This document shows, one piece after another, positions 14,478 to 23,890 of a stretch of DNA of 64,000 nt. The stretch is from assembly GCA_024742495.1 (NCBI GenBank), contig JANSYJ010000007.1, positions 1 through 64,000 on the forward strand. The letters run 5' to 3'. The notes under the pieces are model-generated. The model searched no databases, had not been told where the DNA came from, and saw nothing but the letters and a program-made list of their open reading frames with translations. Made by a program: the position numbers and the translations under genes. Source of the DNA: Bacteroidota bacterium (GTDB lineage: Bacteria; Bacteroidota; Bacteroidia; Flavobacteriales; Schleiferiaceae). Every line of letters begins with the position of its first letter. Positions within the stretch are counted from its first letter, which is position 1.

Positions 14478-15683
14478 ATGAAGATCGGAATCATCCGCGA
14501 AGGAAAGAATCCACCCGATAAACGCGTTCCGCTGAGCCCCCAACAATGCCAGCAACTTTTAAGTCAGTATTCTAATTTGACGATTAAGGTCCAACCAAGC
14601 CCTATCCGTTGTTTTAACGATAGCGAATATGAAAGGTTGGGTATTAACTTGCAGGAAGATCTTTCCGATTGCGAAGTACTACTGGGCGTGAAGGAAGTTC
14701 CCATCGAAATGCTGATCCCGAATAAGACCTACCTTTTCTTTTCGCATACCTATAAAAAACAGGAGTATAACCGCGATTTGCTAAAAGCAATCTTAGCCAA
14801 AAAGATCCGTCTAATCGATTATGAGATGCTCAAGGATAAAGGCGGAAAACGCCTCTTGGGTTTTGGTCGCTATGCGGGTATAGTTGGTGCTTATAATGGC
14901 TTCCGAGCTTATGGCAAAGCCAGTGGGCGCTTCGAATTGAAACCAGCCCATGCTTGCCGTGATCGACGTGAATTGGAGCAAGAACTAGTAAAGGTACTCT
15001 TACCGGAAAACTTCCGGATAGCCCTTACCGGCGCGGGTAAAGTAGCGGGGGGAGCAATGGAAATCCTCTCCGCCCTAAAAATCACTCAGGTTTATCCGGA
15101 TGAGTTTATTCGTGAGGATTTTAATAAAGAAGCGGTTTATAGTCAGCTGAACGTACAAGACTATTTTGAAAGAGTAGACGGTAAAGAATTTAAGCGATTG
15201 GATTTTTACCGTGACAATAGGGGCTATCGCTCGCGGTTTTTAGCCTATGCCGAGCATGCCGATATGTACATTGCCTGTCATTATTGGGCGGATGGATCAC
15301 CCTTTATATTTACCCGTGAAGATGCCCGTGCAGCGAATTTCAATATTAAAACCATTGCCGATATATCCTGTGATATCGATGGGCCAGTGGCCAGTACCTT
15401 GAGGCCTTCTACCATTGTAGATCCTTTTTACGGCTATGATCCCGCCACGGAAAAGGAAGTAGCATTCGGTAGCGAGGGAAGTATTGCCATTAGTGCGGTT
15501 GATAATTTACCGGGGGAATTACCACGTGATGCCTCGGAAGATTTTGGTAATGAGTTGATTAAGAATATTATTCCCCATTTTTTCAATCAAGATGAGCATG
15601 ATATTTTAGCTTCGGCTAGCGAAACGACATTAAATGGTGAACTAAGTGCAGCTTTTTCCTATCTGGAAGATTATGTGAGTTAG
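14478..15683 (+). CDS. Saccharopine dehydrogenase (lysine-forming)-like NAD-dependent oxidoreductase
   Basis: The 401-residue protein begins with the alanine dehydrogenase/PNT-type N-terminal domain (MKIGIIREGKNPPDKRVPLS). It has the conserved FFSHTYKKQ and LIDYEML segments and a Rossmann region (IALTGAGKVAGGAMEIL). The C-terminal part carries TIADISCDIDGPVASTLRPS, typical of LYS1-type saccharopine dehydrogenases. Such enzymes interconvert saccharopine with lysine plus 2-oxoglutarate using NAD. Length fits a complete family member. It is transcribed away from the tmRNA with a TATCTTTA element ~25 nt upstream. The exact substrate is not certain from sequence. Confidence 0.8.
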   Translation: MKIGIIREGKNPPDKRVPLSPQQCQQLLSQYSNLTIKVQPSPIRCFNDSEYERLGINLQEDLSDCEVLLGVKEVPIEMLIPNKTYLFFSHTYKKQEYNRDLLKAILAKKIRLIDYEMLKDKGGKRLLGFGRYAGIVGAYNGFRAYGKASGRFELKPAHACRDRRELEQELVKVLLPENFRIALTGAGKVAGGAMEILSALKITQVYPDEFIREDFNKEAVYSQLNVQDYFERVDGKEFKRLDFYRDNRGYRSRFLAYAEHADMYIACHYWADGSPFIFTREDARAANFNIKTIADISCDIDGPVASTLRPSTIVDPFYGYDPATEKEVAFGSEGSIAISAVDNLPGELPRDASEDFGNELIKNIIPHFFNQDEHDILASASETTLNGELSAAFSYLEDYVS

Positions 15684-15717
15684 TCAATTAATCTAAATTT
15701 GCCCACAATTTGATAGC

Positions 15718-16566
15718 ATGAGCCAGGAGCTGAACAAGGTACCGGAGAAGTTTATAGAAGTTGATAAGGTTATTGCAGAGAAAAACCCTGCTTTGGCCAA
15801 ATGGCTTCCTAATTTCGTGCTGAATTATATCAAACGCATCATTCATCAATCGGAGTTGAATGCGATAATGCGGGAGCATGGCCAAAAGGAAGGATTGCCT
15901 TTTGTGAGAGCCGGATTAGAATCCTTGCAAACCAAAGTAGAAACCCGAGGACTGGAAAATGTGCCTAAAGCGGGTGGCATTATTCTGGCCTCCAATCACC
16001 CACTAGGTGGACTAGATGGTATCGCTTTTATGAAAGCGGTTGGCGAAGTGCGGGAAGACATCCAATTTTTGGTGAATGATATTCTGATGAATATTAAAAA
16101 TATGCAGCCCCTGTTTATACCAGTGAACAAGGTGGGGACTAATGCGCGAGCGGCACTAAAAGTTATTGAAGAAACTTATGCACGAGAAATTGCGGTTTTA
16201 GTTTTTCCGGCTGGATTGGTAAGTCGCAGATTACCAGGTGGTATAGGGGACTTAGTTTGGCAAAAAAGCTTTATCGCTAGAGCCAAAAAGTACCAGAAGG
16301 ACATTATACCAGTACATATTGATGGTAAAAATTCGTCTTGGTTCTATAATCTTTCACATTGGCGTAGTAAATTAGGCATCAAAGCCAATTTGGAAATGTT
16401 TTATCTCGCTGATGAAATGTTTAAGCAAAGAGGCAAGACTATAACCATTACTTTTGGTGAACCTGTTTCCTGGCAAACTTTTGATAAATCGAAAAGTTTG
16501 GTAGAGTGGGCAGAGCATATGCGAACTTTAACTTATGCCCTCCCTGAAAAGTATAAGGATCGATGA
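15718..16566 (+). CDS. glsA: Aminolipid O-acyltransferase (GlsA/OlsA-like lysophospholipid acyltransferase)
   Basis: This 282-residue PlsC-family protein shows the catalytic block SNHPLGGLDG (His94, Asp100; H-x5-D rather than the common H-x4-D, as usual in this hemolysin-like subgroup). It also has FIPVNKVG and VFPAGLVSRR, which bind the glycerol- or amino-lipid substrate. It would add the second acyl chain to an N-acylated amino acid at the inner membrane. Its stop overlaps the next gene's start (ATGA), and that gene encodes the partner N-acyltransferase. The pair matches the glsA/glsB set that makes glycine lipids in Bacteroides. Whether the head group here is glycine or ornithine cannot be read from sequence. 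Confidence 0.8.
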   Translation: MSQELNKVPEKFIEVDKVIAEKNPALAKWLPNFVLNYIKRIIHQSELNAIMREHGQKEGLPFVRAGLESLQTKVETRGLENVPKAGGIILASNHPLGGLDGIAFMKAVGEVREDIQFLVNDILMNIKNMQPLFIPVNKVGTNARAALKVIEETYAREIAVLVFPAGLVSRRLPGGIGDLVWQKSFIARAKKYQKDIIPVHIDGKNSSWFYNLSHWRSKLGIKANLEMFYLADEMFKQRGKTITITFGEPVSWQTFDKSKSLVEWAEHMRTLTYALPEKYKDR

Positions 16567-17534
16567 AGGAAATTATTAGCCCGATAAGCCGGGATGCGAT
16601 TATAAGTGAACTGAGGGAAGAACATTTCCTTACCAATACCTCCAAAGGGAGCAATCAGCTCTACCTGTTGGATCATCGTGATGCACCAAATGTTGTGCAG
16701 GAAATTGGGCGCTTACGCGAAGAGGCATTCCGAACCGCAGGTGGTGGTACTGGAAAGGAGTTAGATTTAGATCAGTATGATTTAAGTCCAGATCATCCTT
16801 ATCAGCAACTCGTTGTTTGGGATCCTGAAGACAAGGAGATACTGGCCGGTTACCGCCTTTTGAAATGCGTGGATGGTGCCAGAGATCAGGAGGGTAAATT
16901 AATTTCAGCTACTAGCAAGCTCTTTAATTTATCCGATCAAATGATCGAAGAGTTTTTACCGATAACCATTGAATTGGGCCGTTCCTTCGTTCAACCAAAA
17001 TACCAAAGAACAGCACCGCGCAAGGGTTTATTTGCACTCGATAATCTGTGGGATGGCTTGGCTTGGATAATGCTAGCCAATCCAGAGTTGGAGTATATGT
17101 TTGGTAAGGTGACCATGTATCCGCACTACAACCGTGAGGCGCGCGATATTATTTTAGCCTTCATGCGCTGCTTCTTCCCAGATCCGGATGAATTGGTGCG
17201 TCCACGTAATCCACTAGTTGCAGAAAGTGTTTTGGAGCCGCACTTTGAGCTCTTCAAAGGATTGGAATACAAAGAAGCACGTAAGCGTTTAGCCGCGGAA
17301 ATTAAAGAAAGAGGGGAGAGCATTCCACCCTTAATCAATAGCTATATGTCACTAAGCACCACCATGCGTAGTTTCGGAACGGCTCTCAATCCAAATTTTG
17401 GTGAGGTGGAAGAAACGGGCATTTTAATCCGCTTTGAGGATATTGACCCTTCTCGCAAGGAGCGCTATATTAAAAGCTTCCAAAAGAAGGTAGCCTATAA
17501 AGGGCCACTCCATATTCCTCAGTCAGAAGAGTAA
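16563..17534 (+). CDS. glsB: Aminolipid N-acyltransferase (GlsB/OlsB-like GNAT family)
   Basis: The 323-residue protein belongs to the OlsB/hemolysin-type GNAT group: VQEIGRLREEAFRTAGGGTG near the start, then EILAGYRLL, LELGRSFV-like ITIELGRSFVQPKYQ, and FGKVTMYPHYNREARDIILA. The enzyme transfers a 3-hydroxy fatty acyl chain from acyl-ACP to the amino group of an amino acid, the first step of glycine/ornithine lipid synthesis. It overlaps the O-acyltransferase gene by 4 nt, implying coupled translation. It runs convergent to rpe with only 7 nt between stops. Confidence 0.82.
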   Translation: MKEIISPISRDAIISELREEHFLTNTSKGSNQLYLLDHRDAPNVVQEIGRLREEAFRTAGGGTGKELDLDQYDLSPDHPYQQLVVWDPEDKEILAGYRLLKCVDGARDQEGKLISATSKLFNLSDQMIEEFLPITIELGRSFVQPKYQRTAPRKGLFALDNLWDGLAWIMLANPELEYMFGKVTMYPHYNREARDIILAFMRCFFPDPDELVRPRNPLVAESVLEPHFELFKGLEYKEARKRLAAEIKERGESIPPLINSYMSLSTTMRSFGTALNPNFGEVEETGILIRFEDIDPSRKERYIKSFQKKVAYKGPLHIPQSEE

Positions 17535-17541
17535 AAATCGC

Positions 17542-18189
17542 TTAGAATTTCTTTAAGTCGCGGATGGTATTCGCCGGATTCTCGGAGCGAAAAACAAAAC
17601 TACCAGCCACTAAAACATCAGCGCCAGCTTCAATGAGTTTAGGCGCATTTGTGCTATTTACACCACCATCTATCTCAATTAGGGTAGCGCTTCCCGTTTC
17701 ACTTATTAGTGCTTTGAGGGAACGTATTTTGTCGTAAGTACGCTCGATAAAGCTCTGTCCGCCAAAACCGGGATTTACACTCATTAAGCAAACCAAGTCA
17801 ATATCTTGAATGGTATCCTTTAATAGCTCAATAGAGCTGTGGGGGTTTAAGGCCACTCCAGCTTGCATACCCTCTGCTTTAATGGCCTGTAGGCTTCGAT
17901 GTAAATGGGTTGAGGCTTCATAGTGTACGGTAAGGACATCCGCCCCAGCGGCCTTAAAGTCTTTTATATAGCGCTCGGGCTTTTCAATCATTAAATGCAC
18001 ATCTAGCGTTTTTGTAGCGCAGCGTTTAATGGCTTCTATTACGGGTAAACCAAAGGAGATATTAGGTACAAAGAGACCGTCCATTACATCTAAATGAAAC
18101 CAATCGGCTTCACTCTCGTTTACCATTTGGCAATCGCGTTCGAGATTTAAGAAATCAGCAGCTAAAAGACTGGGTGCAATAAGGGCCAT
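17542..18189 (-). CDS. rpe: Ribulose-phosphate 3-epimerase
   Basis: This enzyme interconverts ribulose 5-phosphate and xylulose 5-phosphate in the pentose phosphate pathway. The TIM-barrel product begins MALIAPSLLAADFLNLE and contains WFHLDVMDGLFVPNISFG (metal-binding His/Asp), DVHLMIEKPERYI, VCLMSVNPGFGGQSF and LIEIDGGVN. The start at 18189 gives 215 aa, the normal length. The longer frame to 18267 would run through a TACTTTTG promoter element at 18205-18212 and so is rejected. Confidence 0.95.
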   Translation of the reverse strand: MALIAPSLLAADFLNLERDCQMVNESEADWFHLDVMDGLFVPNISFGLPVIEAIKRCATKTLDVHLMIEKPERYIKDFKAAGADVLTVHYEASTHLHRSLQAIKAEGMQAGVALNPHSSIELLKDTIQDIDLVCLMSVNPGFGGQSFIERTYDKIRSLKALISETGSATLIEIDGGVNSTNAPKLIEAGADVLVAGSFVFRSENPANTIRDLKKF

Positions 18190-18204
18190 ATTGTTGAATT
18201 TGCG

Positions 18205-18212
18205 CAAAAGTA
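18205..18212 (-). promoter_or_regulatory. Bacteroidota -7 promoter element for rpe
   Basis: On the minus strand it reads TACTTTTG, a perfect TAnnTTTG match for the Bacteroidota primary sigma factor, 16 nt above the chosen rpe ATG. Confidence 0.6.
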
Positions 18213-18269
18213 GGAAACGAAGCGCTGATGCTTGATATCGATTGCGGGGAATGTAAGCTTGCTGCAAAC

Positions 18270-18299
18270 AAAAAATCCCGACTTAAAAGCCGGGATTTC
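18270..18299 (-). terminator. Terminator of the primary sigma factor gene
   Basis: AATCCCG pairs with CGGGATT around a 10-nt loop. The minus-strand side is followed by TTTTTTG. It lies about 20 nt beyond the sigma factor stop. Confidence 0.8.
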
Positions 18300-18318
18300 T
18301 ATAATTTCTAAAACTTGA

Positions 18319-19182
18319 TTATCCTAAATAGGTTTTCAAGATTTTACTTCTTGAAGTGTGTTTTAATCTGCGGATAGCCTTTTCTTTAATTTGACGCACC
18401 CTTTCACGTGTGAGGTCGAATTTTTCACCGATCTCTTCAAGTGTCATAGGGTGTTGACCGCCTAATCCAAAGTAAAGACGAACCACATCACCTTCTCTTG
18501 GGGTCAATGTGGCTAAAGAACGCTCAATTTCAGTGCGCAATGAGTCTTGCATAAGGGTGTCGTCCGGGTTGGGACTTTCACCTGTATTCAATACATCATA
18601 TAAATTGCTGTCTTCACCTTCTACTAATGGAGCATCCATAGAGATGTGACGACCACTGTTACGCATACTCTCCTTCACATCGTTTTCACCCATTTCTAGG
18701 TTATCTGCGATTTCTTCGGGAGAAGGAGCACGTTCATGCTCTTGTTCTAATTGCGCATAAGATTTATTAATCTTATTAATCGAACCGATCTTATTCAAAG
18801 GCAAACGCACAATACGCGATTGCTCTGCCAGGGCTTGCAAGATGCTTTGACGAATCCACCAAACGGCATAGGATATGAATTTAAATCCGCGAGTTTCATC
18901 GAAACGTTGAGCGGCCTTGATCAATCCGAGGTTTCCTTCGTTAATTAAATCTGGCAGGGTTAATCCCTGGTTTTGATATTGCTTTGCCACAGAAACCACA
19001 AATCGAAGGTTCGCTTTGGTTAACTTTTCCAAAGCCACCTGATCACCTGCCTTGATTCGCTGCGCCAACTCTACTTCCTCCTCGGCGGTAATTAGGTCTA
19101 CTTTCCCAATTTCCTGAAGGTATTTATCGAGTGATGCTGTTTCGCGGTTGGTAACCTGTTTTGTGATCTTTAACTGTCTCAT
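18319..19182 (-). CDS. rpoD: Primary RNA polymerase sigma factor (sigma-70, RpoD/SigA)
   Basis: The 287-residue protein has the short Bacteroidota form of the housekeeping sigma factor, without a long region 1.1. Region 1.2 is [20 protein letters not shown]. Region 2 includes [31 protein letters not shown] and [15 protein letters not shown] (-10 recognition and melting). Region 3 ([12 protein letters not shown]) precedes region 4, whose helix-turn-helix is [25 protein letters not shown] (-35 recognition). It recognises TAnnTTTG-type promoters such as those found in this window. The gene is monocistronic, with its own terminator. Confidence 0.96.
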   Translation of the reverse strand: MRQLKITKQVTNRETASLDKYLQEIGKVDLITAEEEVELAQRIKAGDQVALEKLTKANLRFVVSVAKQYQNQGLTLPDLINEGNLGLIKAAQRFDETRGFKFISYAVWWIRQSILQALAEQSRIVRLPLNKIGSINKINKSYAQLEQEHERAPSPEEIADNLEMGENDVKESMRNSGRHISMDAPLVEGEDSNLYDVLNTGESPNPDDTLMQDSLRTEIERSLATLTPREGDVVRLYFGLGGQHPMTLEEIGEKFDLTRERVRQIKEKAIRRLKHTSRSKILKTYLG

Positions 19183-19254
19183 TGGCTACAATAAAAATTA
19201 ATATTCGTATTAAAATAACTACAAAGCAGAGCTTTTAGTTTTCAGTGTTGATGA

Positions 19255-21381
19255 TTAGGCGTCGCGCTCTGGCTTTGGTAATAATACCTTACGAGAGAGT
19301 TTTAATTTACCGCGGTCGTCTTTTCCAATTAATTTAACTTCTACACGCTCACCTTCTTTAAGCACTTCATCTACGGTTTGTAAACGACGGTGCTCAATTT
19401 CAGAGATGTGTAATAAGCCATCAGTACCTGGAGCTAATTCAATAAAAGCACCATAAGGCTGGATGGAACGAACTAGGCCGTTAAATACATCACCAACTTC
19501 GGGTACAAAGGCAATTTCACGGATGCGAGCTTCGGCTTGCGCCATTTTCTCAGCATTAGTTCCGCTAATTTCAATGATTCCCTCATTACCTTCTTCTTCA
19601 ATGGTAATGGTGGTTTCCGTATCAAGCTGCAGCTTTTGAATATTTTTTCCGCCTGGTCCGATAATCATACCGATGAAGTCCTTTGGAATCTTCATCATAG
19701 TAAGTTTTGGAGCATGAGGCTTCATCTCGGCGCGTGGCGCATCAAGAGTCTTCATCATTTCACCAAGGATATGCATACGACCGACATTGGCTTGCATTAG
19801 CGCTTTCTCTAAAATTTCGTGGCTAAGACCACTAATTTTAATGTCCATCTGACAAGCAGTAATACCTTTCTTAGTACCGGTAACTTTAAAGTCCATGTCG
19901 CCTAAGTGGTCCTCGTCACCAAGGATATCACTTAATACAGCATAGTCTCCATTTTCATCGGTAATAAGACCCATGGCAATACCTGAAACCGGTGCTTTCA
20001 TTTTAATACCAGCGTCCATAAGCGCTAGGGTACCAGCACAAACGGTAGCCATGGATGAAGATCCATTGGATTCCAAAATATCGGATACTACGCGGATGGT
20101 GTAGAAGTTGTCATCGGGCACCATGCCTTTTAAGGCTCTCTGTGCTAAATTTCCATGTCCAATTTCACGACGGCTAGTTCCGCGAATAGGGCGGGCCTCA
20201 CCAGTAGAGAATGGAGGGAAGTTATAATGCAAATAGAAACGCTCTGAACCACTAAAGGTTACATTGTCGATACGGTTCTCATCTAACTTGCTACCTAAAG
20301 TAACGGTGGTTAAAGATTGGGTTTCACCACGAGTGAAAATTGCCGAACCATGGGTAGATGGAAGGTAATCTACTTCTGTCCAAATTGGACGAATTTCGTC
20401 GAGTTGACGACCATCTAAACGTTGACGATCCTTAATAATCATATTACGCATGGCATGGTACTCCACCTCATGGTAATAGGTTTTAATTAAACCGCCTTTT
20501 TCTTCCAGTTCTTCTTCACTGAAGTTGGCTTCCATATAGGCATCACGAACAGACTTAAATTGTTCTGAACGATCTTCCTTACTTAAACCACCTTTAGCTA
20601 CCTCATACACTTTGTCGTAGAGGTCGGCCATAATTTTATCACGCAATTCTTCGTCATGGGTTTCATGACTGTATTCACGTTTAGTAGCAGCCTTGGCAAC
20701 ATTTGCGGCCAAATCTAGCTGAGCTTGCACTTGAACCTTAATCGCTTCATGAGCTGCTTGAATGGCTTGAAGCATTTCTTGCTCCGAAATCTCATCCATT
20801 TCACCCTCAACCATTACCACACTATCGGCAGTAGCTCCAACCATCATATCGAGGTCAGACTCTTCCATTTGTGCTGGGCTGGGGTTAATTACGAACTCAC
20901 CGTTTACACGACCTACGCGTACTTCCGACATGGGTCCATTAAAGGGTAGGTCAGAAACAGCAATCGCCGCCGAAGCAGCTAAACCGGCTAAAGCATCAGG
21001 CTTAACCGTTGGGTCCCATGAGTTCAAAGAAATCATCACCTGTACTTCGGCATGATAATCTTTCGGGAATAAAGGACGTAATACGCGGTCTACTAAGCGC
21101 ATTACTAATATCTCTTCGTCAGAAGGACGAGCTTCTCTTTTTATAAAACCTCCAGGCATGCGGCCTGCAGCTGAAAATTTTTCGCGGTAGTCAACAGTAA
21201 GCGGCAAAAAGTCAACGCCTTCGCGGGCTTCCTTGCTTGAAACTACAGTGGCTAATAACATGGTTTCGCCCATGCGAACCACTACGGAGCCATCGGCCTG
21301 CTTGGCCAATTTGCCGGTTTCTAGACTGATGGTTCTGCCATCAGCCAGTGTTATTTCCTGCGTAAATACGTTTGGAATCAT
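19255..21381 (-). CDS. pnp: Polyribonucleotide nucleotidyltransferase (PNPase)
   Basis: The 708-residue enzyme degrades RNA 3'-to-5' by phosphorolysis. Two RNase PH domains are visible: first [20 protein letters not shown], with [20 protein letters not shown] and [20 protein letters not shown]; second [16 protein letters not shown], with [14 protein letters not shown]. Downstream are a KH domain ([15 protein letters not shown]) and an S1 domain ([20 protein letters not shown]). Length and domain order are normal. It follows rpsO, separated by a terminator: the conserved rpsO-pnp order. Confidence 0.97.
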   Translation of the reverse strand: MIPNVFTQEITLADGRTISLETGKLAKQADGSVVVRMGETMLLATVVSSKEAREGVDFLPLTVDYREKFSAAGRMPGGFIKREARPSDEEILVMRLVDRVLRPLFPKDYHAEVQVMISLNSWDPTVKPDALAGLAASAAIAVSDLPFNGPMSEVRVGRVNGEFVINPSPAQMEESDLDMMVGATADSVVMVEGEMDEISEQEMLQAIQAAHEAIKVQVQAQLDLAANVAKAATKREYSHETHDEELRDKIMADLYDKVYEVAKGGLSKEDRSEQFKSVRDAYMEANFSEEELEEKGGLIKTYYHEVEYHAMRNMIIKDRQRLDGRQLDEIRPIWTEVDYLPSTHGSAIFTRGETQSLTTVTLGSKLDENRIDNVTFSGSERFYLHYNFPPFSTGEARPIRGTSRREIGHGNLAQRALKGMVPDDNFYTIRVVSDILESNGSSSMATVCAGTLALMDAGIKMKAPVSGIAMGLITDENGDYAVLSDILGDEDHLGDMDFKVTGTKKGITACQMDIKISGLSHEILEKALMQANVGRMHILGEMMKTLDAPRAEMKPHAPKLTMMKIPKDFIGMIIGPGGKNIQKLQLDTETTITIEEEGNEGIIEISGTNAEKMAQAEARIREIAFVPEVGDVFNGLVRSIQPYGAFIELAPGTDGLLHISEIEHRRLQTVDEVLKEGERVEVKLIGKDDRGKLKLSRKVLLPKPERDA

Positions 21382-21415
21382 GTATGTGTTGTAATAAAAA
21401 TAATAGGTTCAGAAG

Positions 21416-21450
21416 AAAAGAAGGCAACTCAATAGAATTGCCTTCTTTTT
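21416..21450 (-). terminator. Hairpin between rpsO and pnp
   Basis: GAAGGCAA pairs with TTGCCTTC around a short loop, with flanking A/T runs on both sides. It follows the rpsO stop and precedes pnp, and may attenuate read-through or serve as an RNA-processing site. Confidence 0.75.
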
Positions 21451-21458
21451 CAAGAGAA

Positions 21459-21728
21459 TTACTTTCTAATTCCGAGTTCGGCGATAATCGCACGATATCT
21501 GGTGATATCACGATCCTTCAAATAAGCAAGGATGCGACGACGCTTACCTACCATATCCACCAAAGCTTTCTCAGTAGCAAAATCCTTGCGGTTCTGCTTT
21601 AAGTGCTCGGTAAGATGGTTGATGCGGTAAGTGAACAGGGCAACTTGACCTTCTGGAGATCCGGTGTCGTTTTCAGATTTTCCGTGTTTGGAAAAAATCT
21701 CTCTTTTCTTCTCTGGACTTAAATACAT
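21459..21728 (-). CDS. rpsO: 30S ribosomal protein S15
   Basis: The 89-residue protein has the S15 signature throughout: MYLSPEKKREIFSKHG, NDTGSPEGQVALFTYRINHL, DFATEKALVDMVGKRRRILA, YLKDRDITRYRAIIAELGIR. It binds the central domain of 16S rRNA early in 30S assembly. It lies upstream of pnp as in many bacteria. A TACTTTTG promoter element stands about 47 nt above its start. Confidence 0.98.
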   Translation of the reverse strand: MYLSPEKKREIFSKHGKSENDTGSPEGQVALFTYRINHLTEHLKQNRKDFATEKALVDMVGKRRRILAYLKDRDITRYRAIIAELGIRK

Positions 21729-21774
21729 TTCAGTATCGTTTAGATGAATGTTATGTACGAATAAATTTGGCTGG

Positions 21775-21782
21775 CAAAAGTA
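21775..21782 (-). promoter_or_regulatory. Bacteroidota -7 promoter element for rpsO
   Basis: Minus-strand TACTTTTG, a perfect TAnnTTTG, with a predicted leader of about 40 nt before the rpsO ATG. Confidence 0.55.
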
Positions 21783-21797
21783 GCGATTCTTTTCTAA

Positions 21798-22667
21798 TTA
21801 ATTGCTAACCTTAGTTTTAACTTCTCCATGTGTCATTCTTAGGAAGGTGGAGATTTTTTGTTTCAAATCTTTCCTTTCGGTGATGAAGTCTAGGAAGCCA
21901 TGCTCTAAAAGGAATTCCGAAGTTTGAAAGCCTTCAGGCAGATCCTTACCAATGGTTTCTTTTACTACTCGAGGTCCGGCAAATCCAATTAAGGCACCAG
22001 GTTCGGCAATGTTGATATCGCCAAGCATGGCGAAGGAAGCGGTTACTCCTCCGGTAGTGGGATCAGTAAGAACCGAAACGTAAGGAATTTGAGCTTCACT
22101 TAATTGAGCCAATTTAGCACTGGTTTTAGCCATCTGCATTAGCGAAAAAGCGGCTTCCATCATGCGGGCACCTCCACTTTTGGAGATCATGATAAAGGGT
22201 TTGTTGTGCTTTAGGGAGTGATCAATGCCCTTGGCAATTTTTTCACCCACAACCGAGCCCATCGAACCACCAATAAAGTTGAAATTCATGGCAGCTATTA
22301 CAATATCACGGCCGTCCATTTTTCCATATCCGGTGCTCACGGCATCATTAAGTCCGGTTTTTTTAACCGAAGCTTTATAGCGGTCGGTGTATTTTTTGGT
22401 GTCCTCAAATTTTAGGGGATCACCGGAAGCCATCTTAGCGTTTAGCTCCGTGAATTTGCCATCATCAAACAAAATGCTAAAATATTCCCGTGCATTAATG
22501 CGCTCATGAAAACCGCAATTAGGGCAAACCCAATTATTTCCGGCGTGATCTTCCACACTGGAAATCACTTTACATTTCTTACACTTATACCAGAGTCCTT
22601 CGGGAGTTTCCTTCTTATCTTCAGTCTTAGTGGTAATCCCTTCTTTGTTCCTTACGAACCAACCCAT
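21798..22667 (-). CDS. accD: Acetyl-CoA carboxylase carboxyltransferase subunit beta
   Basis: The 289-residue subunit, with AccA, transfers the carboxyl group from biotin to acetyl-CoA to make malonyl-CoA for fatty acid synthesis. A four-Cys zinc ribbon (C29, C32, C48, C51) precedes the crotonase-like carboxyltransferase domain with [76 protein letters not shown] and [17 protein letters not shown]. Length is normal. It lies between fbaB and rpsO on the same strand. Confidence 0.97.
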   Translation of the reverse strand: MGWFVRNKEGITTKTEDKKETPEGLWYKCKKCKVISSVEDHAGNNWVCPNCGFHERINAREYFSILFDDGKFTELNAKMASGDPLKFEDTKKYTDRYKASVKKTGLNDAVSTGYGKMDGRDIVIAAMNFNFIGGSMGSVVGEKIAKGIDHSLKHNKPFIMISKSGGARMMEAAFSLMQMAKTSAKLAQLSEAQIPYVSVLTDPTTGGVTASFAMLGDINIAEPGALIGFAGPRVVKETIGKDLPEGFQTSEFLLEHGFLDFITERKDLKQKISTFLRMTHGEVKTKVSN

Positions 22668-22685
22668 AATAATTTATTTAAAGTG

Positions 22686-22717
22686 AAAAAAGTCTGCACT
22701 CCAAGAATGCAGACTTT
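22686..22717 (-). terminator. Terminator of the aldolase gene
   Basis: AAAGTCTGCA (22689-22698) pairs perfectly with TGCAGACTTT (22708-22717), followed on the minus strand by a T-run. It separates the aldolase gene from accD. Confidence 0.85.
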
Positions 22718-22757
22718 GAATCAAAACTCTTTAAAAAAAGTGATAATCACAAATGCC

Positions 22758-23834
22758 TTAGGCAATTGTAATCTCATCGTTCAAGTAAACGTCTTGAATA
22801 CTATTTAATAAAGCAACGCCATCTTTCATTGGCTTCTGGAAAGCTTTACGTCCAGAAATTAATCCCTGTCCACCAGCACGCTTGTTAATTACGGCCGTTT
22901 TTACCGCTGCTTCTAAATCGCCTTGTGCAGATCCGGTTGAAGAACCACCACTATTGATAAGCCCTGCGCGACCCATATAGCAATTGGCTACTTGGTAACG
23001 GGTTAAATCAATAGGATTGTCGCTGGTTAATTCAGTATATATACGCTCATCAAGCTTACCATAACTGCTATCTCCAGAATTCATGGCTTTGTAACCACCA
23101 TTATTTTCAGGAAGCTTTTGCTTGATGATATCCGCTTGAATGGTAACACCTAAGTGGTTAGCCTGAGCAGTAAGATCGGCTGCCACGTGATAATCTTTGT
23201 CTTTCTTAAACTCCGGATTACGCATATAGCACCATAATATGGTAGCCATTCCTAATTCGTGAGCATATTCGAAGGCTTCCGCTACTTCAACGAGCTGACG
23301 ATTACTTTCTTCGGAACCAAAGTAAATGGTAGCACCAACGGCAACAGCACCCATATTCCAAGCATCACGGATGCTACCAAACATAATTTGGTCGAAGGTA
23401 TTGGGGTGCGTCATTAATTCGTTGTGGTTAATTTTAACCACGAATGGAATTTTGTGGGCATACTTTCTAGAAACACTAGCCAAGGCTCCGAAAGTAGAAG
23501 CAACCGCATTACAGCCGCCTTCCATAGCAAGTTTTACAATATTACCGCCATCAAAGTAAATGGGGTTTTTAGCGAATGATGCTCCGGCAGAATGCTCAAT
23601 GCCTTGATCTACTGGAAGAATTGATAAATAACCAGTATTGGCCAAACGTCCCGTTCCGTATAAGGATTGGAGGCTTTTTAATACTTGGGGGCTGCGATTA
23701 GAATCGGCAAAAACACGGTCTACAAAGTCAGATCCGGGTAAATGCAGTAAACTTTTATCTACAGTTTTACACTCGTGATTGAGAAGTGATTCAGCGTCAG
23801 AGCCTAAAAGCTCAGCGATTTGGTTAGCGTTCAT
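22758..23834 (-). CDS. fbaB: Class I fructose-bisphosphate aldolase (DhnA/FbaB type)
   Basis: The 358-residue enzyme splits fructose 1,6-bisphosphate in glycolysis through a Schiff-base lysine. Family blocks are [65 protein letters not shown] and [20 protein letters not shown]; the last carries the phosphate-binding site. The length suits the archaeal/Bacteroidota DhnA group. It has its own -7 element (TATTTTTG at 23864-23871) and its own terminator. Confidence 0.93.
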   Translation of the reverse strand: MNANQIAELLGSDAESLLNHECKTVDKSLLHLPGSDFVDRVFADSNRSPQVLKSLQSLYGTGRLANTGYLSILPVDQGIEHSAGASFAKNPIYFDGGNIVKLAMEGGCNAVASTFGALASVSRKYAHKIPFVVKINHNELMTHPNTFDQIMFGSIRDAWNMGAVAVGATIYFGSEESNRQLVEVAEAFEYAHELGMATILWCYMRNPEFKKDKDYHVAADLTAQANHLGVTIQADIIKQKLPENNGGYKAMNSGDSSYGKLDERIYTELTSDNPIDLTRYQVANCYMGRAGLINSGGSSTGSAQGDLEAAVKTAVINKRAGGQGLISGRKAFQKPMKDGVALLNSIQDVYLNDEITIA

Positions 23835-23863
23835 ATTGTTGATCTGTAAATTAAGAATCGGTA

Positions 23864-23871
23864 CAAAAATA
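23864..23871 (-). promoter_or_regulatory. Bacteroidota -7 promoter element for the aldolase gene
   Basis: Minus-strand TATTTTTG matches TAnnTTTG, 30 nt upstream of the ATG. Confidence 0.5.
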
Positions 23872-23890
23872 GATTTTTTTAGCGCCCATT

